Below, one piece after another: positions 8,910 through 15,630 of a DNA stretch of 64,000 nucleotides. This DNA is from Billgrantia pellis (GTDB lineage Bacteria > Pseudomonadota > Gammaproteobacteria > Pseudomonadales > Halomonadaceae). The notes below the pieces were generated by a model that was not told where the DNA came from, ran no database searches, and worked only from the letters and a program-made list of their open reading frames with translations. The DNA lies in NCBI RefSeq assembly GCF_008297955.1, contig NZ_VTPY01000007.1, forward strand, positions 1-64,000. The letters run 5' to 3'. Numbering within the stretch: the first letter of the stretch is position 1; the number at the start of each line of letters is the position of its first letter. Made by a program: the position numbers and the translations under genes.

Positions 8910-10139
8910 TCAATCGTTGTCGAGCAGGTGGCAGGTACTCTCCTCCAGCGGCTGGAAGGCTTCCTCGCCGGGAATGGTGGTCACCAGACGCAGGAAGTCG
9001 TAGTCGTACTCGGACTCGGCGGGGGCTTTCACTTCCCACAGGTACTGGTCGTGAACCATTCGGCCGTTGGGCCGGATGTAGCCACCCGAGGCGAAGAAGT
9101 CGTTGATCTCCAGCTCGCGCATCGTCTCGGATACCGCATCGGGATCATCGCTACCGGCGGCCTCGATGGCATTCAGGTAATGCATGGTGGAGGAGTAATT
9201 GCCGGCGTGGGCCATGTTGGGCATGCGTCCGGTGCGCTCGTAGAAACGCTGAGAGAACTCGCGGGTCTCGTCGTTGGCATCCCAGTAGAAGGCGTTGGTC
9301 AACATCAAGCCCTGGGCGGTCTCCAGTCCCAGGCTGACGATGTCGTCATACCATAGCAGCAGCGCGGCCGGGCGCTGCTCGGGTGTCACGCCGAACTCGG
9401 CCAAGGCGTTGATGGCGTTGATAGCGTCGGCGCCGGTGGAAGCGATGCCGATGATCTCCGCGCCGGAGGCCTGGGCCTGCAAGGCGTAGGAGGAGAAATC
9501 GGTAGTATCCAGCGGGTGGCGAGCGGCACCGACGACCTGGCCCCCGGCTTCGCGTACCACCTCGGAGACCTGTTCCTCGAGCCCGATGCCGAAGGCGAAG
9601 TCCACGGTGAGGAAGAACCAGGTATCGCCACCGTCCTCGACGATCGACTTGCCGGTGCCGTGCGCCAGCGAATGCGCATCGTAGGTATAGTGGGTCACAT
9701 AAGGCGAGCAATAGTCGTTGGTGAGCCCGATATTGGATGACGAATTGACGATGGCGTGGCGCTTTTGCTCGTCGGCCACGGCCGCCACGGCCAGGGCGAC
9801 TCCGGAATTGGATAGATCGTTGATCATATCCACGCCTTCGCTGTCGTACCACTCGCGGGCACGGCTGGCGCCAGTGTCGGCGCGGTTGCGGTGGTCGCCG
9901 TGGATGACCTCGATGGGGACGCCGTTGACCTCGCCGCCAAAATCCTCGACGGCCATCCGTACGGCTTCCAACGCTGCTTCACCGGAGAGATCGGTGTAGA
10001 TGCCGGACATGTCGGTGAGCACGCCGATTCGCACTACATCGTCGGTATAGCCTTCGCTGGCCATGGCGTGGGAAAGCCCCCCCAGGCCCAGCACGGTGGA
10101 GGACACCACCAAGGTTTTCAAGGAGTTCGTGGCTGGCAT
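8910..10139 (-). CDS. ABC transporter substrate-binding protein, LivK-like
   Basis: The 409-residue protein has a signal peptide (about 1-27, ending near SHAMA) and a type I periplasmic-binding fold: RIGVLTDMSGIYTDLSG at the start of the mature part, AVAAVADEQKRHAIVNSSSN, and a C-terminal lobe with AHAGNYSSTMHYLNAI. The family binds amino acids, amides, aromatic acids and similar ligands, so the name does not fix the substrate. ATG 10139 is preceded by AGGAG, which excludes the in-frame extension to 10301. It is divergent from the AraC gene and heads the livHM/TIM-barrel/SRPBCC/Tm-1 run. Confidence 0.9.
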   Translation of the reverse strand: MPATNSLKTLVVSSTVLGLGGLSHAMASEGYTDDVVRIGVLTDMSGIYTDLSGEAALEAVRMAVEDFGGEVNGVPIEVIHGDHRNRADTGASRAREWYDSEGVDMINDLSNSGVALAVAAVADEQKRHAIVNSSSNIGLTNDYCSPYVTHYTYDAHSLAHGTGKSIVEDGGDTWFFLTVDFAFGIGLEEQVSEVVREAGGQVVGAARHPLDTTDFSSYALQAQASGAEIIGIASTGADAINAINALAEFGVTPEQRPAALLLWYDDIVSLGLETAQGLMLTNAFYWDANDETREFSQRFYERTGRMPNMAHAGNYSSTMHYLNAIEAAGSDDPDAVSETMRELEINDFFASGGYIRPNGRMVHDQYLWEVKAPAESEYDYDFLRLVTTIPGEEAFQPLEESTCHLLDND

Positions 10140-10248
10140 TGTTTTTTCTCCTGTTCTCATAGGGCGCTGTTGTTGTAATTTGCTCTGATTCGAACGGTTT
10201 GTTTTCTTACGGCCTTTTACAGTTAGGGCCAATACGGGCGAGTGCGCC

Positions 10249-11094
10249 ATGGCTGCAGAGCACGAACAGCTATCCGAAACCCACATCGTCGGCGATGACA
10301 CCCGTCAGTGGATCGTGCGCGCCGAGGATTGCACGGCACTCGAGCAGCGGCACATCTCCCATGTGGGCTTCGGCGATGCCGCGGTGCCCTACCGCATCGT
10401 GCGTACCCGCCTGAGCGGCGCCTATATCCACGGTTCGCTGGGCGGCGAAGGCCGCATGCTGCTCGACGGTCGCTGGTGCACCATGCGCCGCAACATGATG
10501 TCCTTCGCCCCGGCCCACGGGTTGCATGCCTTCCATGCCGTGCCCGAAAAGCGCTGGCAGTACTGCTGGCTGCGCTATCTGCCCAGCGCGCCGCGTTCGG
10601 TGGTGGGAACCATCGCCCCGATCATGCAGCACTTCGACCCCGAACCGATGAAGCACGCCATCCTGGGTCTCTACAGTGAAGTGTTCCACGGCGAGGGGGA
10701 CCCGGCCAGCTGCGTGATGTGGGTTGACACCATCGAACGCTACATCTCACGCTTCGCCGATCCCTGGCGGCGCGATGCGCGTATCGTGGCGGTCTTCGAT
10801 GCGGTGATGCCGACCCTGGAGCGGCACTGGACCATCGAGGAGATGGCCGAGATCGCCCACGTCAGCACCGAGCACCTGCGGCGGATCAGCCGCAAGGTGT
10901 TCGGTCGCAGCCCCATGCAGCAGCTCACTCAGCTGCGCATGCAGCACGCGACTCACTTACTGGCGACCAGCGATTTGCCGATCGAGGAGATCGCCGAGCG
11001 GGTGGGCTATCGCAGCCCCTTTGCCTTCTCCAAGACCTTCAAGCGCATGAACGGCGTCTCGCCCTCCCACTTCCGCCTGCATTCCCGCGTCTGA
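10249..11094 (+). CDS. AraC-family transcriptional regulator
   Basis: The 281-residue protein has an N-terminal cupin-like sensing region (about 25-120) and a C-terminal double helix-turn-helix (about 180-281): TIEEMAEIAHVSTEHLRRIS, then PIEEIAERVGYRSPFAFSKT and the family ending MNGVSPSHFR. It is divergent from the binding-protein gene across 109 bases and its end abuts the end of livF, so it most likely controls the surrounding transporter and Tm-1-like pathway. The effector is unknown. The ribosome site before ATG 10249 is weak. Confidence 0.88.
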   Translation: MAAEHEQLSETHIVGDDTRQWIVRAEDCTALEQRHISHVGFGDAAVPYRIVRTRLSGAYIHGSLGGEGRMLLDGRWCTMRRNMMSFAPAHGLHAFHAVPEKRWQYCWLRYLPSAPRSVVGTIAPIMQHFDPEPMKHAILGLYSEVFHGEGDPASCVMWVDTIERYISRFADPWRRDARIVAVFDAVMPTLERHWTIEEMAEIAHVSTEHLRRISRKVFGRSPMQQLTQLRMQHATHLLATSDLPIEEIAERVGYRSPFAFSKTFKRMNGVSPSHFRLHSRV

Positions 11095-11102
11095 TCGCGA
11101 TG

Positions 11103-11831
11103 CTAGACGCCCAGGCGTGCCAGCAGGGCATCGGCGTCCTGCTCGATGCCCTTGCGGTCATAGCGTGCCACCACCTGACCGTGATCGATGAGGTAGAAGT
11201 GATCGGCCACGCTCATGGCGAAGTGCAGGTTCTGTTCCACCAGCAGGAGGGTATAGCCCCGTTTCTTGAGGTGGCGGATGGTGTCGCCGATATGCTCGAC
11301 GATGCTGGGCGCCAGCCCCTCGGTAGGTTCATCGAGCAATAGCAGCCTGGCCCCGGTACGCAGGGTGCGTCCGATGGCCAGCATCTGCTGCTCCCCTCCG
11401 GAAAGCTTGGTCCCGGGGCTGCTAAGCCTCTCGCGCAGGTGAGGAAACAGATCGAGCACCTGCTCGGTGCTCAGGCCGTTGTCGTCGATCCGTGTCGGCA
11501 GCTCGAGGTGCTCCTTGACATCTAGCGTGGCGTAGATGCCACGGTCCTCCGGGCAGAAGGCAACGCCATGGCGGGCGACGTGGAAAGGACGCAGGCCGAT
11601 GGTTTCGGTGCGGGCAAGCCGAATGCTGCCACGGCGCCGCGGGACAATGCCCATGATCGACTTCAGCGTGGTGGATTTCCCTGCGCCGTTGCGGCCCAGC
11701 AGGGTGACCACCTGCCCTGGCGGTACCTCCAGGTCGATGCCGTGCAGCACGTGGCTTTCGCCGTACCAGGCGTGCAGGTCGCGGATGGCAAGCATGGGCT
11801 CGAGGGCCTGCTTCGCGGCGGCATCAGTCAT
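11103..11831 (-). CDS. Branched-chain-type ABC transporter ATPase LivF
   Basis: The 242-residue ATPase has Walker A GRNGAGKS (46-53), the LivF-type stretch GVAFCPEDRGIYATLDVKEHL, the signature LSGGEQQMLAIGR, Walker B LLLLDEPTEGL and the H-loop segment LLVEQNLHFA. With LivG it powers the LivHM channel. Its start lies inside the end of livG (8-base overlap at 11824-11831), so the two are translated together. The products belong with LivH/LivM/LivK encoded beyond the intervening AraC gene. Confidence 0.92.
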   Translation of the reverse strand: MTDAAAKQALEPMLAIRDLHAWYGESHVLHGIDLEVPPGQVVTLLGRNGAGKSTTLKSIMGIVPRRRGSIRLARTETIGLRPFHVARHGVAFCPEDRGIYATLDVKEHLELPTRIDDNGLSTEQVLDLFPHLRERLSSPGTKLSGGEQQMLAIGRTLRTGARLLLLDEPTEGLAPSIVEHIGDTIRHLKKRGYTLLLVEQNLHFAMSVADHFYLIDHGQVVARYDRKGIEQDADALLARLGV

Positions 11832-12579
11832 GGCGGGCCCCTCCGATGTAGGATTCGATCACGCGCGCGTCGCACGACACGGTGGCGTAGTCGCCCTCAA
11901 CCAGCACCTCGCCGCGAGCCAGTACGGTGATGCGGTCGCAGAGTTCGGCCACCACGCCCAGGTTGTGTTCCACCATCAGCACCGAGCGCCCCTCTGCCAC
12001 GCGGCGGATCAGCTCGGCAGTTCTGCCTACGTCCTCCGTGCCCATGCCGGCCAGCGGCTCGTCGAGTAACATCACCTCGGGGTCGAGCGCCAAGGTAGTG
12101 GCGAGCTCCAGGGCACGCTTGCGCCCATAGGGCAATTCGGCGGCAGCTATGTCGGCCCATGGCTCCAGGCCAACGTCGGTCAGCAGCGCCATGGCCCGCT
12201 CGCGATGATGATCGAGCCGGTGATGCGAGGCCCAGAAGTCGTAGGACTCGCCGCGCTGGCGCTGCAGCGCCAGCTTGACGTTCTCCAGCGCACTGAGGTG
12301 GCCGAACACGGCGGATATCTGAAACGAGCGGACCATGCCCAGCCTGGCTATCTGGTCCGGCTTGAGGCGAGTGATGTCGCGCCCTTTGTAGAGAATGCTG
12401 CCGGCGCTGGGTTCGAGGAATTTCGTCAGCAGGTTGAAGCAGGTGGTCTTGCCCGCTCCGTTGGCGCCGATCAGAGCATGAATGGTACCGGGCTCGATCC
12501 GGATGGAGATGTCGTTGACCGCCGTGAAGCCCCGGAAGTTCTTGGTGAGGCCCCGGGTTTCGATGATTGCCTCTGCCAT
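11824..12579 (-). CDS. Branched-chain-type ABC transporter ATPase LivG
   Basis: The 251-residue ATPase has Walker A GANGAGKT (38-45), RSFQISAVFGHLSALENV, Walker B VMLLDEPLAGMG and the LMVEHNLGVV H-loop. The signature region reads LPYGRKRALELA, the relaxed form common in LivG rather than a strict LSGGQ. It is the first gene of the livG-livF pair; no other gene of the island lies upstream on this strand. Confidence 0.92.
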   Translation of the reverse strand: MAEAIIETRGLTKNFRGFTAVNDISIRIEPGTIHALIGANGAGKTTCFNLLTKFLEPSAGSILYKGRDITRLKPDQIARLGMVRSFQISAVFGHLSALENVKLALQRQRGESYDFWASHHRLDHHRERAMALLTDVGLEPWADIAAAELPYGRKRALELATTLALDPEVMLLDEPLAGMGTEDVGRTAELIRRVAEGRSVLMVEHNLGVVAELCDRITVLARGEVLVEGDYATVSCDARVIESYIGGARHD

Positions 12580-12768
12580 CGTGTACTCCGCCGTTGTTAT
12601 TGTCTGTCGGTCTGGCCTAGGGGTGACGGAGCGAGGCGGATGAGCCGACGACTTCCGTCGGCTTCAGTGTTGACGCGAGCGGGAAGCGGCGCCATGGCCG
12701 CAGGGCACGTGTGGCTATCCGAAATACACCTGCGGAGCGGCTGCAAGACTGGGGGCGCGTGCAGACCG

Positions 12769-12791
12769 GCCGGACCCGGCGAGGGTCCGGC
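12769..12791 (-). terminator. Hairpin downstream of the pyrB-linked membrane protein gene
   Basis: A perfect 9-bp stem GCCGGACCC/GGGTCCGGC with a 5-base loop lies 31 bases after the stop of the 215-residue membrane protein gene. There is no T-run, so a terminator role is only plausible. The rest of 12580-12821 shows no gene. Confidence 0.4.
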
Positions 12792-12821
12792 TGGCGGATC
12801 CAGCCGCGTGTATCAGTACGT

Positions 12822-13469
12822 TCAGGTGGTCAACACCCGATCCTCGGCATACTGGGCGGCGATGTCGTTCACCGAGATGCAGGTGTACTTGATGACGAAA
12901 AAGGCCAGCGTGGCGGGGCAGGAAAAACTCTCCTCGAAGCGCTCCACCTGGGTGCCGCGACCGCGCACCACGCTGGCACGGTAGGTGCTGCCCGCCTTGG
13001 TCAGCTTGACCGTGGCCTGGCGATCGGCCTCCTGCTTCTCCAGCACCAGCTCGCGCTGCTTGTCCAGCAGTTCGCCGAGCATCTTGCCGCCTTCGCGCTC
13101 CTCGGGCGTGGCCCAGATCTCCTGATCGCGCTCGCCGTACTGGAACAGCAGGATGGCCGGCATCACCGAGAAGATGGCGCCGGTCAGTAGCCAGGTCAGC
13201 TCGGTGCCGGTGGGGTGCAGCGAGAACACGGCGAACACTTGCAGCACGAACCCGGCCGCGAGGATACCCGCCAAGGGGCGCCAGATCCTCGGATTCATGA
13301 TGGGCCTGCCCAGGGTATGCCCCCATAGGCCGGCGGCGACCATGGCACCCAGGCCGACCAGGATCAGGCCCCACAGCGGACCACCGCCCATCAGCAGGGC
13401 GATGGCGCCGATCGCCACCAGTGCGCTGTAGAACACCGCCAGCAGTATGTACGCTCGATGCAGGGTCAT
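12822..13469 (-). CDS. Four-span inner-membrane protein of unknown function
   Basis: I do not recognise this 215-residue protein. It has four hydrophobic segments (about 6-27, 30-50, 65-84, 92-110) and a charged cytoplasmic-type C-terminal half (about 112-215) rich in Glu/Lys/Arg with helical character between 120 and 150. GGAGAG precedes ATG 13469. It sits 16 bases after the stop of a 49-codon frame, which itself follows pyrB by two bases, so it is probably cotranscribed with pyrB. Confidence 0.7.
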   Translation of the reverse strand: MTLHRAYILLAVFYSALVAIGAIALLMGGGPLWGLILVGLGAMVAAGLWGHTLGRPIMNPRIWRPLAGILAAGFVLQVFAVFSLHPTGTELTWLLTGAIFSVMPAILLFQYGERDQEIWATPEEREGGKMLGELLDKQRELVLEKQEADRQATVKLTKAGSTYRASVVRGRGTQVERFEESFSCPATLAFFVIKYTCISVNDIAAQYAEDRVLTT

Positions 13470-13485
13470 GCGTCATCTCTCCTTT

Positions 13486-13635
13486 CTACCGGTTGCCGCG
13501 TTCGGCAACGCACTTGTTGTATTCGAGAATCCCGGCTCGGGGCGAGCCGTCGTCGGGGAACAGCCTGTCGGCTGCCGTGACCGCTTCGCAGCTCATCGAC
13601 GTCATCAGCATAGCGACGACAAGCGTTGGTTGCAT
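13486..13635 (-). CDS. Small exported peptide candidate (49 aa)
   Basis: A 49-codon frame starts at ATG 13635, two bases after the pyrB stop, and ends 16 bases before the next gene. The product has a hydrophobic N-terminus (MQPTLVVAMLMTSMSCEA) that could be a signal peptide, possibly a lipoprotein-like one with Cys at 16, then a short hydrophilic tail with one Cys (EYNKCVAERG). No separate ribosome site is visible, so translation would rely on coupling to pyrB. I do not recognise the family. Confidence 0.45.
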   Translation of the reverse strand: MQPTLVVAMLMTSMSCEAVTAADRLFPDDGSPRAGILEYNKCVAERGNR

Positions 13636-13637
13636 CG

Positions 13638-14669
13638 TCAGAAATGCGCGTCGTCCACCCCGACCCGCTCGGGTACGAACCAGCGCACCGGACGCAGGTC
13701 CCGCTCGATCTGGTCATCGACCCGCAGCAGGGTGGCGAAGATCGCCATGCGCACCGGGATGCCGTTGTCGGTCTGGCGAAAGATCGCCAGGCGCGGATCG
13801 CCGTTGAGATCGACGTTGAGGTCGTTGGCGCCGGGACGGCTGTCCCGCGGCAGGGGATGCATGACGATGGTGGTGTCGCTGCAGCGCGCGTCGAGAAAGG
13901 TGCGGTCGACGGTGAAGTCCTGCGACAGGCCGGCGAAGTTCTCGCTCATCTCCTCGGTAAAGCGCTCCTTCTGAATGCGCGTGGTGTAGACCACGTCGAG
14001 ATCCGAGAAATCGCTGGCCAGGCTGTCGCGCAGCTCCACTCGATGCCCCCGCGAGGCGACCAGATCGATCAGGTGACTCGGCATCTCCAGCCCCGGCGGG
14101 GCGACCAATGTCAGGCGCATCGGGTCATAGAGCGACAGCAGCTTGATCAGCGAATGCACGGTACGTCCGTACTTGAGATCTCCAGTGAGCAGGATGTGGG
14201 CGCCGGCGAGCGACTTGCCCAGGCGGGTGAATTCCTTGTCGATGGTATAGAGGTCGAGCAGCGCTTGGCTGGGGTGCTCGCCGGGGCCGTCGCCGCCGTT
14301 GATTACCGGCACGTGGGTCGCGGCGGCGAACTCCGCCACCGAGCCCTGCTCGGGATGGCGCATGACGATGGCATCGCAATAGCCGCTCATCACGCGGCTG
14401 GTGTCGTAGAGCGACTCGCCCTTGGCCATCGACGAGAAGGTGAAGCCGGTGGTGTCGCACACGCTGCCACCCAGGCGGCAGAAGGCGGCGTTGAAGCTGA
14501 CCCGGGTGCGGGTGCTGGCTTCGAAGAACAGATTGCCGAGCACGGCACCCTCCAGTACCCGGGTGACCTGGCGGCGGCTTGCGATGGGTTCCATGCGGGC
14601 GGCGACGCGCAGCAGGTGATCGACGCTATCGCGGGACAAAGAATCGACGGAGAGCAGGTGGGGACTCAT
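13638..14669 (-). CDS. pyrB: Aspartate carbamoyltransferase catalytic subunit
   Basis: The 343-residue enzyme condenses carbamoyl phosphate and aspartate in pyrimidine synthesis. The carbamoyl-phosphate loop STRTR is at 52-56, followed by FTFSSMAKGESLYDT, the GGDGPGEHPSQALLDLYTI segment, and MHPLPRDSRPGANDLN near the C-terminus. It is longer than the ~310-residue E. coli PyrB, like other ~340-residue gammaproteobacterial forms. ATG 14669 gives a normal N-terminus with GAGG upstream; the extension to 14753 is not homologous-looking. No pyrI, pyrC or pyrR is adjacent. Confidence 0.93.
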   Translation of the reverse strand: MSPHLLSVDSLSRDSVDHLLRVAARMEPIASRRQVTRVLEGAVLGNLFFEASTRTRVSFNAAFCRLGGSVCDTTGFTFSSMAKGESLYDTSRVMSGYCDAIVMRHPEQGSVAEFAAATHVPVINGGDGPGEHPSQALLDLYTIDKEFTRLGKSLAGAHILLTGDLKYGRTVHSLIKLLSLYDPMRLTLVAPPGLEMPSHLIDLVASRGHRVELRDSLASDFSDLDVVYTTRIQKERFTEEMSENFAGLSQDFTVDRTFLDARCSDTTIVMHPLPRDSRPGANDLNVDLNGDPRLAIFRQTDNGIPVRMAIFATLLRVDDQIERDLRPVRWFVPERVGVDDAHF

Positions 14670-14753
14670 CGAAAGCCTCGAGGTGGCAGCGAAGGATGGC
14701 CGTAGTGTAACGCTCCCGGCTGTGCGCTTCACGGGGCGCGGTCGTGCCGGCAC

Positions 14754-15431
14754 TCAGCGTCCTATCAGTTCAGCCAGGCGCTGTGCATGAGCCTTCACTT
14801 CGTGAATCGCCCGCTCGGTATCGAGGTCGTCCATCGCCACCACGCCCACGCAGGCCTCCACCCCAGCGCGCAATGGCGGCGTGATCACGGGGCTGGCCAC
14901 GCCCACCGCGCCGCGCTGCAGTTGGCCGCGGGTCAGGCTGTAGCCGTCGGCGCGGGCCTGGCGCACCTCGTCGCTGTCGTCGTCCCGCGCGGGGCGCCCG
15001 GCAAGGATGGCGATGCCCGCCGCCCCCAGGGACAGCGGATGACGGCTGCCGACACGATAGCCGACCCGCAGCAGCCCCTCGTCGGGCTCGGCTACCAGGA
15101 TCACCACGCACTCCTCGCCTTGGGCCACCGAGACGAAAGCGGTGGCCCGGGTCGCCTTGGCCAGCGCCTGCAGCAGCGGCTGGGCCACCGCCCGCAGCTG
15201 CGGCTCGAAGCGCGAGGCGAGCAGCGAAATGCCGGCGCCCAGGCGCACGGGCCCATCGGAGGTGCGTGTGATCAGGCCATGCTGCTCCAAGGTAGTGACG
15301 ATGCGGTAGGCGATGGCGCGATGGACGTCGAGCCGCTCGGCGAGCTCGGCGATAGTCATGCCCTCGGCATGCTCGGCGACGAGCTCCAGGGCGCGCAGGC
15401 CGCGATCGAGAGTCTGCAGGGTGGTGGACAT
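14754..15431 (-). CDS. IclR-family transcriptional regulator next to the P450 gene
   Basis: The 225-residue protein has an N-terminal winged helix (LRALELVAEHAEGMTIAELA, then a LDVHRAIAYRIVTTLEQHGL recognition region) and an IclR effector domain with LSLGAAGIAILAG and the C-terminal ACVGVVAMDDLD. It is divergent from the P450 gene over 199 bases that contain a 15-bp near-palindrome, so it is the likely controller of that gene. I chose ATG 15431; ATG 15470 would add 13 residues but has no ribosome site. Confidence 0.85.
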   Translation of the reverse strand: MSTTLQTLDRGLRALELVAEHAEGMTIAELAERLDVHRAIAYRIVTTLEQHGLITRTSDGPVRLGAGISLLASRFEPQLRAVAQPLLQALAKATRATAFVSVAQGEECVVILVAEPDEGLLRVGYRVGSRHPLSLGAAGIAILAGRPARDDDSDEVRQARADGYSLTRGQLQRGAVGVASPVITPPLRAGVEACVGVVAMDDLDTERAIHEVKAHAQRLAELIGR

Positions 15432-15529
15432 CGTGACGTCTTGCCTCGGGTCGGTGACGGTAGCCCGCATGGTAGCGCAGGCGCACGGGATTGACGTCCC
15501 GTGTGAATCCGCCTATGTTCGGCATTATG

Positions 15530-15544
15530 TTTCTTTAAACGAAA
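15530..15544. promoter_or_regulatory. Candidate IclR operator in the iclR-P450 divergent region
   Basis: TTTCTTTAAACGAAA is a 15-bp palindrome with one mismatched pair, the size and AT-rich TTTC...GAAA form of many IclR-family sites. It is framed by an 8-bp inverted repeat, GCATTATG at 15522-15529 and CATAATGC at 15569-15576, in an AT-rich stretch between the two divergent starts. Confidence 0.45.
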
Positions 15545-15630
15545 TGATTTGTGCGATAAAAGTAAAAGCATAATGCACCTGACCATTATCCGCCACGTCA
15601 AGTGCGACGACTCGCAGAGGGAGAAGCCCC

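Noticed and set aside
15471-15630. tRNA or small RNA in the AT-rich iclR-P450 gap
   Set aside because: No cloverleaf or terminator-bounded structure was found; the repeats fit operators and promoters better.
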